From the NCBI RefSeq assembly GCF_001428805.1, contig NZ_LMIS01000001.1, positions 924,586-988,585 of the forward strand: a DNA stretch of 64,000 nt. The letters are read 5' to 3'. Both the position numbers and the translations under genes were made by a program. Under the pieces are notes generated by a model. It searched no databases and was not told where the DNA came from. It saw nothing but the letters and a program-made list of their open reading frames with translations. Positions 1-8,783 of the stretch are shown piece by piece (the first letter of the stretch is position 1; every line of letters starts with the position of its first letter). The DNA comes from Aeromicrobium sp. Root236 (GTDB lineage Bacteria > Actinomycetota > Actinomycetes > Propionibacteriales > Nocardioidaceae).

Positions 1-3
1 TTG

Positions 4-1563
4 CTACACCCCGACCTTCGTCATGTGCGACTTGGGACGGAGGTAGAAGATCCAGGTCACCGCGAGGCAGATGACGTAGAACGCCGTGAAGACGATGAAC
101 GCGTTCTTGACCGCCGCGACCGGGTCGTCGACCCACGGCGAGCTGAACGTGATCGGGATCAGGAACCCGCCGAGGGCACCGACGGCACCGGCGATGCCGA
201 TGACGGCCGAGGCCTCCTTGGTCGACTTCTTCTCGGCCGCCGCGCGCTCCGGGGAGCCGTCAGCACCGGTCTGGAGCGCGTAGCTCTTCCAGATCAACGG
301 GATCATCCGGTACGTCGAGCCGTTGCCGATGCCGGTCGCGGCGAAGACGAACAGGAACGCGATGAGGAAGAACGGGAAGATGTCGGAGTTGTGGTTGACC
401 GCGGACACGACCTCCGGGGTGAAGCCGGGGAACGACGTCGGATCCTTGGCCCAGGCGGCGAGCTTCTCCGGCGGAGCGGTCGGAACGGTCTTGAGCTGCG
501 TCAGCGTGAAGAACACCGTCAGCGTGCCGACGATCATCACGATGAACGTCACGAACGTGACCTTGGCGCCGCCGTACTTGTCAGCGAGCCAGCCGCCGAC
601 GGGACGCGTGAGCGAGCCGACGAGCGCGCCGAGGAAGGCGTAGTAGGCGAAGTTGATGCCGATGGAGGCGGTCGGGACCGGCGAGCGGAAGAAGTTGATC
701 TTGATCAGCAGCGGCATGGCGGCCGAGTAGCCGATGAACGAGCCGAACGTGCCGACGTACAGGAACGACATGACCCAGGTGTGCTTGTACTTCACGACCG
801 CGAGCTGCTCACGGGGCTTGGAGTACGCCGCGCTGAGGTTGTTCATGAACGCGTACGCCGCGAGGGCCGCCACGACCGCGAGTGCGGCGTAGAGGTAGCC
901 GGCCCGCTCGAGCACGATTCCGTTCTGGCTGGCCTTGACCAGGCCGAACGCGCCGGCGCCGCCCACGATGATGGGCAGGAAGAACTGGATGACCGAGACG
1001 CCGAAGTTGCCGCCCGCCGCGTTGAGGCCGAGCGCCGTGCCCTTGAGCCGGGTCGGGTAGAAGAAGTTGATGTTGGCCATCGAGGAGGCGAAGTTGCCGC
1101 CGCCGACGCCCGCGGTCGCCGCGATCACGATGAACACCCAGAACGGTGTGTCAGGACGCTGCACGAAGAAGGCGAACAGCAGCGTCGGGATCACGAGCAT
1201 CAAGGCGCTGAACACCGCGAAGTTGCGGCCGCCGAACTTCGGCACCGCGAACGTGTAGGGCAGGCGGAGCAGCGAGCCCACGAGGTTGGGCACGGCCACG
1301 AGCCAGAACAGCTGCTGCGGAGTGAACGCGAAGCCGGCCTTGGTCAGGAGGGCCGCGCTGACGCTCCACAGGAGCCACACCGAGAAGCCGAGGTGCTCAC
1401 CGAAGATCGACCAGATGAGGTTGCGCTTGGCGACCGCGCGACCAGTGGACTCCCAGAACGCAGGGTTCTCGGGCTCCCACTCGTCGATCCACCTGCCCGT
1501 GCGGCGAGCAGAGGCCGGTGGGGTCGGCTGTTGTTCTGGAGGACTGCTGACGACACTGGTCAT
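4..1563 (-). CDS. narK: Nitrate/nitrite transporter, NarK family (MFS)
   Basis: A 519-residue major facilitator protein with about 12 hydrophobic segments. The family moves nitrate in and/or nitrite out across the cytoplasmic membrane. The two NarK signature stretches are visible in one block at about residues 152-192: GVGGGNFASSMANINFFYP followed by ALGLNAAGGNFGVSVIQ. I chose the ATG at 1563 because GGAG lies 6 nt upstream; an in-frame ATG at 1581 would add six residues but has no clear ribosome binding site. It is the last gene before the window edge, so whether a nitrate reductase follows cannot be seen. An inverted repeat lies just upstream. Family call is firm; direction of transport is not determinable. 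Confidence 0.93.
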   Translation of the reverse strand: MTSVVSSPPEQQPTPPASARRTGRWIDEWEPENPAFWESTGRAVAKRNLIWSIFGEHLGFSVWLLWSVSAALLTKAGFAFTPQQLFWLVAVPNLVGSLLRLPYTFAVPKFGGRNFAVFSALMLVIPTLLFAFFVQRPDTPFWVFIVIAATAGVGGGNFASSMANINFFYPTRLKGTALGLNAAGGNFGVSVIQFFLPIIVGGAGAFGLVKASQNGIVLERAGYLYAALAVVAALAAYAFMNNLSAAYSKPREQLAVVKYKHTWVMSFLYVGTFGSFIGYSAAMPLLIKINFFRSPVPTASIGINFAYYAFLGALVGSLTRPVGGWLADKYGGAKVTFVTFIVMIVGTLTVFFTLTQLKTVPTAPPEKLAAWAKDPTSFPGFTPEVVSAVNHNSDIFPFFLIAFLFVFAATGIGNGSTYRMIPLIWKSYALQTGADGSPERAAAEKKSTKEASAVIGIAGAVGALGGFLIPITFSSPWVDDPVAAVKNAFIVFTAFYVICLAVTWIFYLRPKSHMTKVGV

Positions 1564-1897
1564 GGAACGCTCCGAGGTCATGGACCGGCACTTCGCCGGG
1601 TCTGGTGACTCTGAAACTAGGCAGTCCGTGTTTCAGACCAGGAGACCTCGCGATGAGGACGACGTAACACTGTCCGCACAGTCGCCACACCTTTGGTGTG
1701 AGAAGTCGCGAGGCGCAAGCCTGTCACTTCCGGGCCGCACTCGTTCGCTGACGAGGCCGCCGGCGGCCGAGTGGGAGCGAGCTCTGCGAGCGAAGCGCCG
1801 TGAGACGTGCGCTCGCGCGAGCATGTCGTCGTACGCCCCTTCGGTCGCCCGTTCCTCGCTCCCTCCCGCGACTTCGTCGCCAGGGGCCGGTTGTTGC
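1564..1897. other. Intergenic region between rnj and narK
   Basis: This 334-nt stretch holds no convincing gene. It should carry the narK promoter and the 3' end of the rnj transcript. Visible structures are an 8-bp inverted repeat at 1610-1637, a 6-bp stem with a 3-nt loop at 1686-1700 (CACACC/GGTGTG) and a 12-bp perfect palindrome GCTCGCGCGAGC at 1811-1822. I could not identify a trustworthy -10/-35 pair. Confidence 0.7.
1610..1637. promoter_or_regulatory. Candidate operator upstream of narK
   Basis: Perfect inverted repeat TCTGAAAC-N12-GTTTCAGA, 47-74 nt upstream of the chosen narK start. Position and symmetry suit a dimeric regulator, but the binding protein is unknown. Confidence 0.35.
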
Positions 1898-3577
1898 TCA
1901 GGCCTCGATGACGACGGGGAGGATCATCGGCCGGCGGCGCAGCTTGCGGCCGACGTACGAGCCGAGGACCCGGCGTACGACCTGCTGGAGCTGGCGCGAG
2001 TCGTGGTTGCCCTCGGCCATCGACTCCTCGAGCGCCGACACGATCTTGGGCAGGATCTCGTCGAAGGCCGAGTCGTCCTCGGCGATGCCGCGCGCGTGGA
2101 TCTCGGGACCGGAGACGATCTTGCCGTTGGTCGAGTCGACGACCACGACGACGGAGATGAAGCCCTCCTCGCCGAGCACGCGGCGATCCTTGAGCTCGGA
2201 ATCCGTCAGGTCGCCGACCGAGGAGCCGTCCACGTAGACGTAGCCGCACTGCACGGCGCCGGTGATCGAGGCGTGGCCGTCGACGAGGTCGATGACGAAC
2301 CCGTCCTCGGCCAGCAGGACGTTGGGCACGCCGGTGGCGGTCGCCAGCTTGGCGTTGGCGTGCAGGTGCCGGATCTCGCCGTGGACCGGGAGCACGTTGG
2401 TCGGCTTGACGATGTTGTAGCAGTAGAGCAGCTCGCCGGCCGACGCGTGGCCCGAGACGTGCACCAGGGCGTTGCCCTTGTGGACGACGTTGGCGCCGAG
2501 CTTGGTGAGGCCGTCGATCACGCGGTAGATCGCGTTCTCGTTGCCCGGGATCAGCGACGACGCGAGCAGGACCGTGTCGCCCGGCTCGAGGCTGACCTGC
2601 TGGTGGCTGTTGTTGGCCATGCGCGACAGCGCTGCCATCGGCTCGCCCTGCGAGCCGGTCGACATCAGCACCATCTCGTGCGGTGGAGCCGCGTCGATCT
2701 TGTCGACGACGACGCCGTCGGGCACGTGGAGGTAGCCCAGCTCACGCGCGATCTGCATGTTGCGGACCATCGACCGTCCGACGTACGCGACCTTGCGGTT
2801 GTGCTTGACGGCGGCGTCGATGACCTGCTGGACGCGGTGGATGTGCGACGCGAACGACGCCACGATGATGCGCCGGGTGCTGCTGGCGAACACCGCGTCG
2901 ATCGCCGGGGTGATGTTGCGCTCGGACGTCGTGAACCCCGGCACCTCGGCGTTGGTCGAGTCGGTGAGGAACAGGTCGACGCCCTGCTCGCCGAGGCGCG
3001 CGAACGCCCGGAGGTCGGTGATGCGGCCGTCGAGCGGCAGCTGGTCCATCTTGAAGTCGCCGGTGTGCAGCGCGACGCCGGCCGGTGTCTTGATCGCAAC
3101 GGCGAGGGCGTCGGGGATCGAGTGGTTGACCGCGACGAACTCGAGCTCGAACGGCCCGAACGACTGGACGTCACCCTCGGACACGACGTACTTGGGCGCG
3201 TCCTTGAGACGGTGCTCCTTGAGCTTGGGCTCGAGGAACGCCAGCGTGAGCTGCGAGCCGATGACCGGGATGTTGTCGCGCTCACGCAGCAGGTAGGGCA
3301 CGCCGCCGATGTGGTCCTCGTGGCCGTGCGTCAGCACGATGCCGACGACGTCCTGCAGGCGGTCACGGATGGGGCCGAAGTCGGGCAGGATCAGGTCGAC
3401 GCCGGGCTGGTGCTCCTCGGGGAAGAGGACGCCGCAGTCGACGACGAGGAGCTTGCCGCCGTACTCGAAGACCGTCATGTTGCGGCCGATCTCACCGAGC
3501 CCGCCGAGCGGGATGACGCGCAGAGCGCCTTCGGGGAGTGCGGGAGGCGGATCGAGCTCGAGGTGCATGTGGCTCAT
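1898..3577 (-). CDS. rnj: Ribonuclease J
   Basis: A 559-residue metallo-beta-lactamase/beta-CASP ribonuclease that combines 5'-3' exonuclease and endonuclease activities in mRNA decay and rRNA maturation. The zinc-binding motif HGHEDH is at residues 84-89, and the GLGEIGRNM stretch typical of RNase J is near the N terminus (about 26-34). Length matches the family (about 555-560). The frame stays open further upstream, but the ATG at 3577 begins the family-like N terminus and avoids running into dapA. It starts 10 nt after the dapA stop, so dapA-rnj is very likely one transcript, an order common in Actinobacteria. Confidence 0.96.
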   Translation of the reverse strand: MSHMHLELDPPPALPEGALRVIPLGGLGEIGRNMTVFEYGGKLLVVDCGVLFPEEHQPGVDLILPDFGPIRDRLQDVVGIVLTHGHEDHIGGVPYLLRERDNIPVIGSQLTLAFLEPKLKEHRLKDAPKYVVSEGDVQSFGPFELEFVAVNHSIPDALAVAIKTPAGVALHTGDFKMDQLPLDGRITDLRAFARLGEQGVDLFLTDSTNAEVPGFTTSERNITPAIDAVFASSTRRIIVASFASHIHRVQQVIDAAVKHNRKVAYVGRSMVRNMQIARELGYLHVPDGVVVDKIDAAPPHEMVLMSTGSQGEPMAALSRMANNSHQQVSLEPGDTVLLASSLIPGNENAIYRVIDGLTKLGANVVHKGNALVHVSGHASAGELLYCYNIVKPTNVLPVHGEIRHLHANAKLATATGVPNVLLAEDGFVIDLVDGHASITGAVQCGYVYVDGSSVGDLTDSELKDRRVLGEEGFISVVVVVDSTNGKIVSGPEIHARGIAEDDSAFDEILPKIVSALEESMAEGNHDSRQLQQVVRRVLGSYVGRKLRRRPMILPVVIEA

Positions 3578-3587
3578 TGCGAAGCTT

Positions 3588-4496
3588 TCAGAGAAGGCCC
3601 GAAGCCACCAGGCCGTCGCGTACGATCGCGACTTCCTCGTCGGTGGCTTCGAGGAGTGGTGAACGCATCGTGCGGTGCTCGACCACGCCGAGGAGCTGCA
3701 GCGCAGCCTTGGACGTGATCGCACCTTGCGTGTAGGTCATCATCGCCTTGACGGCGGGAAGCAGCTGGTTGTTGATGGATCGTGCGGTGGCGAGGTCGCC
3801 GGCGTCGACGGCCGCGACCATGCGTGCGTACGCACCGGCGGCCGCGTGCGAGACGACGCTCACGACGCCGCTGGCGCCCATGGCGAGCCACGGGAGGTTG
3901 ACCGGGTCGTCGCCGGAATAGATCTTGATGCCGGTCTCGCGCATCAGCCAGGCGCCGCGGTTGAGGTCGCCGAGGGCGTCCTTGACCGCGATCACGAGCG
4001 GGTGATCAGCAAGCCGGGCGTACGTGTCGTCGGCGATCGTGACGCCGGTGCGGCCCGGGATGTCGTAGAGCATGACGGGGGTGTCGTCGCCGGCGCGGGC
4101 GACCTCCTCGATGTGCGAGAGGATGCCGGCCTGCGGGGGCTTGCTGTAGTAGGGCGTGACGAGCAGCAGCCCGTGCGCGCCGGCCTTCTTGGCCTGCTCG
4201 GCGAGCTCGACGGAGTGACGCGTGTCGTTCGTGCCGACCCCGGCGACGACCGTCGCACGGTCTCCGACGGCTTCGAGGACCGCAGCCAGCAGCCGACCGT
4301 CCTCGGCGACGGTGGTGGTCGGCGACTCCCCGGTCGTGCCGCTGATGACGAGTCCGTCGCTGCCCTGGTCGACGAGGTAGGACGCGACCTTCTGCGCGTC
4401 GGCGAGGTCGAGCTCACCCTCGCGGGTGAACGGCGTGACCATGGCGGTCAGCACGCGCCCGAAGGGCGCAGCCTCGGTGGCGAGCGGCGACGTCAT
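3588..4496 (-). CDS. dapA: 4-hydroxy-tetrahydrodipicolinate synthase
   Basis: Condenses pyruvate with aspartate semialdehyde in the diaminopimelate/lysine pathway. The 302-residue protein shows the family motif GTTGES (about 53-58), the YYSKP stretch, catalytic Tyr144 in YDIPGRTG, and the Schiff-base lysine K172 in VIAVKDALGD. It starts at the ATG at 4496. The gene is divergent from a thioesterase gene 54 nt away and leads into rnj. dapB for the next step lies about 4.3 kb further along (8780-9523). Confidence 0.96.
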   Translation of the reverse strand: MTSPLATEAAPFGRVLTAMVTPFTREGELDLADAQKVASYLVDQGSDGLVISGTTGESPTTTVAEDGRLLAAVLEAVGDRATVVAGVGTNDTRHSVELAEQAKKAGAHGLLLVTPYYSKPPQAGILSHIEEVARAGDDTPVMLYDIPGRTGVTIADDTYARLADHPLVIAVKDALGDLNRGAWLMRETGIKIYSGDDPVNLPWLAMGASGVVSVVSHAAAGAYARMVAAVDAGDLATARSINNQLLPAVKAMMTYTQGAITSKAALQLLGVVEHRTMRSPLLEATDEEVAIVRDGLVASGLL

Positions 4497-4550
4497 ACCC
4501 ACGAGGCTACCGCTTGAGCCGGTGTCCGCAGCGACCGGCAGGATGACGGT

Positions 4551-5339
4551 GTGACCGAGGACATCTATGACATCGACACCGCGTCGGTCCCCCGGGGCGA
4601 CGGCATCCGCGACCTGACCCTGACGGATCGGTGGAACACACCGCTCGGCAAGCCCAACGGTGGCTACATCCTCGCGGCGATGCTGCGCGGTCTCGGCGAG
4701 GAGATGGGTGCCGACGACGCCATGGTCGGCGCGGTGACCTACCTCGCGTCGCCCGAGACCGGCGCAGCCGAGCTGCGCACGACGTCGCTGCGTCGCGGTC
4801 GCCGGGTCCAGACAGGCGAGGCGGCGCTGTGGGAGGGCGACCGGCACATCGCCCAGCTGCTGGCGAGCTTCGGCGCCCGCAGCGGCGGACGGACGGTCGA
4901 GCTCGGCACTCCCCCGGACCTGCCGGCTCCCGACGCCTGCATCAACCCCAAGGACTTCCCCGACGCGATGCCCGCGTCGACGATCTTCGATCGCGTCGAC
5001 TACCGGCTCGGCACGGCACCGGGCTGGGCACTGGGCCAGCCGAGCGGCGATCCCACGTTCGAGCTGTGGCAACGCCTCGCCGACGGTCGCGAGATCGACC
5101 TTCCCGCGCTGGCGTTCCTCTGCGACTCGTACGCCCCGCCGGTGCTCGAGATCGGTGAGGCGCAGTCGATGACGGTGCAGCTCACGGTCCACCTGCACCG
5201 CAGGCCCGTGCCGGGCTGGATCGCGACCCGCCTCACGACGCGCCACGTCATCAAGGGCTTCCACGAGGAGGACTGCGAGCTGTGGGACGAGGCCGGCAAC
5301 CTCGTCGCCCAGAGCCGTCAGCTCGCCATCCTCCTCTGA
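4551..5339 (+). CDS. Thioesterase-like (hot-dog fold) protein
   Basis: A 262-residue soluble protein resembling the TesB-like double hot-dog thioesterase family that hydrolyses acyl-CoA thioesters. Supporting features are the N-terminal block NGGYILAAMLRGL, which resembles the first hot-dog helix motif, and a similar second half ending in a substrate-like strand (HVIKGFHEEDCELWDEAGNLVAQSRQ) typical of these proteins. It starts at GTG 4551, 54 nt from the divergent dapA. It converges on folA, whose stop is only 10 nt away. Substrate is unknown; a structural homologue without enzymatic activity cannot be excluded. Confidence 0.75.
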   Translation: MTEDIYDIDTASVPRGDGIRDLTLTDRWNTPLGKPNGGYILAAMLRGLGEEMGADDAMVGAVTYLASPETGAAELRTTSLRRGRRVQTGEAALWEGDRHIAQLLASFGARSGGRTVELGTPPDLPAPDACINPKDFPDAMPASTIFDRVDYRLGTAPGWALGQPSGDPTFELWQRLADGREIDLPALAFLCDSYAPPVLEIGEAQSMTVQLTVHLHRRPVPGWIATRLTTRHVIKGFHEEDCELWDEAGNLVAQSRQLAILL

Positions 5340-5349
5340 CCCACCGCGG

Positions 5350-5823
5350 TCAGGCGCGGTCGTAGGTGGCGATGTCGTAGCCGTCGTACGTCTCGCGGCC
5401 CACCTCGGTCCACGCGGACCAGTCGAGGTCGGGGAACCAGGCATCACCGTCGGGTGCCAGGTGCACGTGCGTGACGACCATGCGGTCGACGAGCTGCTCA
5501 GCCAGCGCCTCGGCATAGACCTGCGCGCCACCGATCAGGAACGCCTCGTCGTCACGCCCCAGCGCCAGGGCCAGCGCATCGGTCAGAGTGTGCGCCACCT
5601 CGACGCCGTCGGCGTGCCAGTCGGCGTTGCGGGTCAGCACGATCGACGTGCGGCCCGGCAGGGGTCGGCCGATCGACTCGTACGTCGTGCGGCCCATCAC
5701 GATCGGGTGCCCCATCGTCAGCGCCTTGAACTGCTGCTGGTCGCCCGTGCGCGGCCACGGCATCTCGCCGTCGTTGCCGATCACACCGTTGGACCCGATC
5801 GCCACGACGATCGTGACCGTCAC
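5350..5823 (-). CDS. folA: Dihydrofolate reductase
   Basis: Reduces dihydrofolate to tetrahydrofolate with NADPH, regenerating the cofactor that ThyA oxidises. The 157-residue protein carries the DHFR signature IGNDGEMPWPRTGDQQQF near the N terminus, GRTTYESIGRPLPGR, and the nucleotide-binding IGGAQVYAEAL segment. The frame continues upstream into thyA, but homology begins at the GTG at 5823 (MTVTIVVAIG), which gives the normal DHFR length. It is 25 nt downstream of the thyA stop, so thyA-folA is a classical two-gene operon. Confidence 0.95.
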   Translation of the reverse strand: MTVTIVVAIGSNGVIGNDGEMPWPRTGDQQQFKALTMGHPIVMGRTTYESIGRPLPGRTSIVLTRNADWHADGVEVAHTLTDALALALGRDDEAFLIGGAQVYAEALAEQLVDRMVVTHVHLAPDGDAWFPDLDWSAWTEVGRETYDGYDIATYDRA

Positions 5824-5848
5824 AGTGCTGTCGTCATTCGGCTCCGCC

Positions 5849-6643
5849 TCATACGGCGATCGGAGCCTTGATCGCCGGGTGCGGGTCGTAGCCGGTGACC
5901 TTGATCGAGTCGAGCGTGAAGCCGTCGATCGAGGTGACGGACGGGTCGAGCCACAGCTCGGGCAGCTCACGCGGCTCGCGGGTCAGCTGCTCACGGGCCT
6001 GGTCGAGGTGGTTGACGTAGAGGTGCGCGTCGCCGAGCGTGTGCACGAAGTCGCCGACCTGGAGCCCCGTGACCTGCGCGACCATGTGGGTCAGCAGCGC
6101 GTAGGAGGCGATGTTGAACGGCACGCCAAGGAAGACGTCGGCCGAACGTTGGTACATCTGGCACGAGAGCTTGCCGTCGGCGACGTAGAACTGGAAGAAC
6201 GCGTGGCACGGCATCAACGCCATCGCGTCGAGCTCGGCGACGTTCCACGCGCTGACGACGTGACGACGCGAGTCGGGGTTGGTCTTGATCTGCTCGATGA
6301 CGGCTGCGAGCTGGTCGATGTGCTCGCCGCCCGGCGCAGGCCAGGAGCGCCACTGGTAGCCGTAGACCGGCCCGAGGTCGCCGTTGTCGTCGGCCCACTC
6401 GTCCCAGATCGTCACGCCGTTGTCGCGGAGGTAGCCGGTGTTGGTGTCGCCCGCGATGAACCACAGCAGCTCGGCGACGACCGACTTGAGGTGCACCTTC
6501 TTGGTCGTCACGAGAGGGAATCCCTCGCTGAGGTCGAACCGCATCTGGTGGCCGAAGACGCTGCGCGTGCCGGTGCCCGTGCGGTCACCCTTGGCGACCC
6601 CTTCGTCGAGGATCCGTTGGACGAGATCGAGGTAGGCCCGCAT
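5849..6643 (-). CDS. thyA: Thymidylate synthase (ThyA type)
   Basis: Converts dUMP to dTMP using methylene-tetrahydrofolate and producing dihydrofolate. At 264 residues it matches the E. coli enzyme in length. The nucleophilic cysteine is C146 in [12 protein letters not shown]. Other conserved blocks are [22 protein letters not shown] and the dUMP-binding [20 protein letters not shown]. It is upstream of folA in the same transcript. This is the classical ThyA, not the flavin-dependent ThyX found next to dapA in several other Actinobacteria. Confidence 0.98.
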   Translation of the reverse strand: MRAYLDLVQRILDEGVAKGDRTGTGTRSVFGHQMRFDLSEGFPLVTTKKVHLKSVVAELLWFIAGDTNTGYLRDNGVTIWDEWADDNGDLGPVYGYQWRSWPAPGGEHIDQLAAVIEQIKTNPDSRRHVVSAWNVAELDAMALMPCHAFFQFYVADGKLSCQMYQRSADVFLGVPFNIASYALLTHMVAQVTGLQVGDFVHTLGDAHLYVNHLDQAREQLTREPRELPELWLDPSVTSIDGFTLDSIKVTGYDPHPAIKAPIAV

Positions 6644-6693
6644 GACCGCAGACTATCAATCGCCACCGACGGATCGTGTGCGAAACTCTGACC

Positions 6694-7197
6694 ATGCCGA
6701 GCGCTGAATACGACGCCACACCCAAAGAGGTCCGCAACTTCGCGTTGGTGCAGATCGGAATGGTCGCCGCCTTCCTCGTGGCCCTGTTCTTCCTGTTCGG
6801 TGGGTCCGACGCGGACTACCCGCCGGCGTGGCTCGCGGTCGCGCTCGTCGTGCCGATCGCGGTCGGCGCGTTCTTCGCCGAGCGGGTCTGGCTGAGGGCC
6901 TCGCCGCTGTCGCCCGAGACACCACCCCATGAGCTGCGCAACGAGGCGATCGGCGTCTTCGCGGCGCAGACCGTGCGCAAGTTCTTCTACTGCTTCTTCG
7001 CGATGATCATCCCGGCCTGCGCCGTCACGTTCGCCGGCGACTACGGAGGATGGCCCCTCGTCATTGCCGGATTCCCCGGCCTCGCGGTCATCGGGTGGGA
7101 GACCTGGCCGACGCTTCGCAACACGTCGATGACCGCGGCGATGCTCGACTCCCAGGGCGCCGAGTCACACCTCGTCGAGAGCTTCCTGGACGCGTGA
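6694..7197 (+). CDS. Uncharacterised small membrane protein
   Basis: A 167-residue protein I do not recognise. It has four likely transmembrane segments (about residues 13-35, 42-66, 94-113 and 118-138 in this numbering). Between TM2 and TM3 is a cytoplasm-like stretch with NEAIGVFAAQTVRKFF. There are no catalytic motifs. I took the ATG at 6694; a GTG at 6676 would add six residues and neither has a strong ribosome binding site. It is divergent from thyA. A GC-rich repeat element begins inside its stop codon. Confidence 0.6.
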   Translation: MPSAEYDATPKEVRNFALVQIGMVAAFLVALFFLFGGSDADYPPAWLAVALVVPIAVGAFFAERVWLRASPLSPETPPHELRNEAIGVFAAQTVRKFFYCFFAMIIPACAVTFAGDYGGWPLVIAGFPGLAVIGWETWPTLRNTSMTAAMLDSQGAESHLVESFLDA

Positions 7198-7215
7198 GCG
7201 AGCGCCAGCGAGCGA
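7196..7215. repeat. Dispersed 20-bp GC-rich element, copy 1
   Basis: GAGCGAGCGCCAGCGAGCGA, nearly self-complementary. The identical 20-mer occurs in inverted orientation at 51127-51146, and a copy lacking one base occurs at 58258-58276. All three are in or at the edge of intergenic DNA. This copy overlaps the TGA of the preceding gene. Confidence 0.6.
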
Positions 7216-7276
7216 ACCATGTTGCTGCCATCACGCCGGCGCCCGCTTATCCTGCCTTTTCGATGCGGGTGACGGC

Positions 7277-7813
7277 GTGACCACTGCTGACGTCAGCGCG
7301 CGTCTGGCCTGGCCGGACGACGCGACCTCGATCGTTCGTGTGCAGCTCGCGCGGTGGCGCGAGAGCTACGCCGACCTGGTCTCGCCCGACGAGCTCGAGG
7401 CCACCGCCGATACCGAGCTCGCCGAGCGCTGGGCCACGGTGATCTCCTCCCCCAAGGACGCGCGCATGCGGGTGCTGGTGGCGTTGGAGCGGGCGGACGT
7501 ACGCGGGTTCGCGCTCGTGCACCCGTGCTACGACCCTGACGCCGACCAGGTGGCCGACGGCGAGATCGGCGAGCTCGTCATCGACCCCGCGCACCAGCGC
7601 GAGGGCCATGGCTCGCGCCTCCTGCAGGCCGCCGTCGACACCCTCGCCGCCGACAAGTTCACCCGCGCCGTGTGGTGGGTGGGCTCGACCGACGACGTGC
7701 TGCGCGGGTTCGTCACGGAGTCCGGCTGGGAGCCCGACGGCGCCCATCGTGAGCTCGCGTCCGACACCGGGGAGACCCTCAAGCAGATCCGGCTGCACAC
7801 CGCGATCGGATGA
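7277..7813 (+). CDS. GNAT-family N-acetyltransferase
   Basis: A 178-residue protein of the acetyl-CoA-dependent GNAT superfamily. The acetyl-CoA-binding motif A is visible at about residues 96-115, ELVIDPAHQREGHGSRLLQA, containing the QREGHGSRL pyrophosphate loop. The C-terminal half contains the usual WWVGSTDDVLRGFVTESGWE region. It starts at GTG 7277, and its stop overlaps the azlC start by 4 nt (ATGA), so it is cotranscribed with azlCD. Substrate is unknown; the neighbourhood suggests amino-acid or amine metabolism, but that is inference. Confidence 0.85.
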   Translation: MTTADVSARLAWPDDATSIVRVQLARWRESYADLVSPDELEATADTELAERWATVISSPKDARMRVLVALERADVRGFALVHPCYDPDADQVADGEIGELVIDPAHQREGHGSRLLQAAVDTLAADKFTRAVWWVGSTDDVLRGFVTESGWEPDGAHRELASDTGETLKQIRLHTAIG

Positions 7814-8484
7814 CGGCGACCGACCGCTCCGTCATCGTCGACTCGTTGGGAGTCGGCCTGGCGACTGGTGCGTACGGCGTCTCGTTCGGCGCGATCTCCA
7901 CGACCTCCGGCCTCGACGTGCTGCAGACCTGCGTGCTGTCGCTCCTGGTGTTCACGGGCGCCTCGCAGTTCGCCTTCATCGGCATCATCGCGTCCGGGGG
8001 CAACCCGGTGACCGGCGCGTTGACCGCGGTCCTGCTCGGCAGCCGCAACCTGTTCTACGGACTCAGCCTCGCCCAGAAGCTCGACCTCAACGGCCCGCAA
8101 CGGCTCGGCTCGGCCCACTTCGTGATCGACGAGTCGACCGCGATGGCCGTCACCCGCGAGACGACGCGGCAGACCCGGCTCGGCTTCTACTGGACCGGCA
8201 TCTCGATCTTCGTGCTCTGGAACCTCATGACGTACGTCGGTGCGGTGGCCGGCGAGAAGATCGGCGACCCCGAGACGTACGGGCTCGACGCCGCCGTCGG
8301 CGCGGCGTTCCTGGGGCTGCTGTGGCCCCGGCTGACGTCGTGGCACGCCCGGCTCGTCGCCCTGTTCGGCGCCGCGGTCGCCCTCGGGCTGGTCCCGATG
8401 AGCGCTGCCGGCCTGCCGATCATCCTCGGCGGCGGGGCCGCGGTCCTGCTCGGCATGCTGTGGCGCCCCAAGGCGGCACCATGA
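7810..8484 (+). CDS. azlC: AzlC-family amino-acid exporter, large subunit
   Basis: A 224-residue integral membrane protein with the AzlC signature regions: GVSFGAISTTSG near residue 25, LLVFTGASQFAFIGIIASGG around 45-64, and LLGSRNLFYGLSLA. In characterised members, AzlC with the small partner AzlD exports branched-chain amino acids. It overlaps both neighbours by 4 nt (ATGA), which implies tight coupling of the GNAT-azlC-azlD operon. Family is clear; the exported substrate is inferred. Confidence 0.9.
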   Translation: MTATDRSVIVDSLGVGLATGAYGVSFGAISTTSGLDVLQTCVLSLLVFTGASQFAFIGIIASGGNPVTGALTAVLLGSRNLFYGLSLAQKLDLNGPQRLGSAHFVIDESTAMAVTRETTRQTRLGFYWTGISIFVLWNLMTYVGAVAGEKIGDPETYGLDAAVGAAFLGLLWPRLTSWHARLVALFGAAVALGLVPMSAAGLPIILGGGAAVLLGMLWRPKAAP

Positions 8485-8783
8485 CGTCGCTGTGGATCGG
8501 CATCGTCGTGATGATCGTCGGCTGCTTCGCACTGAAGTACGCCGGGCTGTCGGTGCCGGAGCGGGTGCTCAACCACCCCGCGACGGTGCGCGCCGCCGAC
8601 CTCATCCCGGTCGCACTGCTCGGAGCATTGATCGCGGTTCAGGTGTTCGCCCACGGCGACTCGCTCACGATCGACGCCCGGCTGCTGGGGCTCGTCGTCG
8701 CTGCAGTGCTGTTGTCGTTGCGCGTGCCGTTCCTGCCGGTCGTGTTCGCCGCAGCCCTCGTCGCCGCGCTCGTACGCCTCTAG
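8481..8783 (+). CDS. azlD: AzlD-family amino-acid exporter, small subunit
   Basis: A 100-residue, very hydrophobic protein with three to four transmembrane helices and the AzlD-like arrangement FALKYAGL...HPATVRAADLIPVALLGAL. It starts with ATG overlapping the azlC TGA. It ends in TAG, which shares CTAG with the stop codon of the convergent dapB, so the two genes overlap by 4 nt. It is expected to form the exporter complex with AzlC. Confidence 0.88.
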   Translation: MTSLWIGIVVMIVGCFALKYAGLSVPERVLNHPATVRAADLIPVALLGALIAVQVFAHGDSLTIDARLLGLVVAAVLLSLRVPFLPVVFAAALVAALVRL

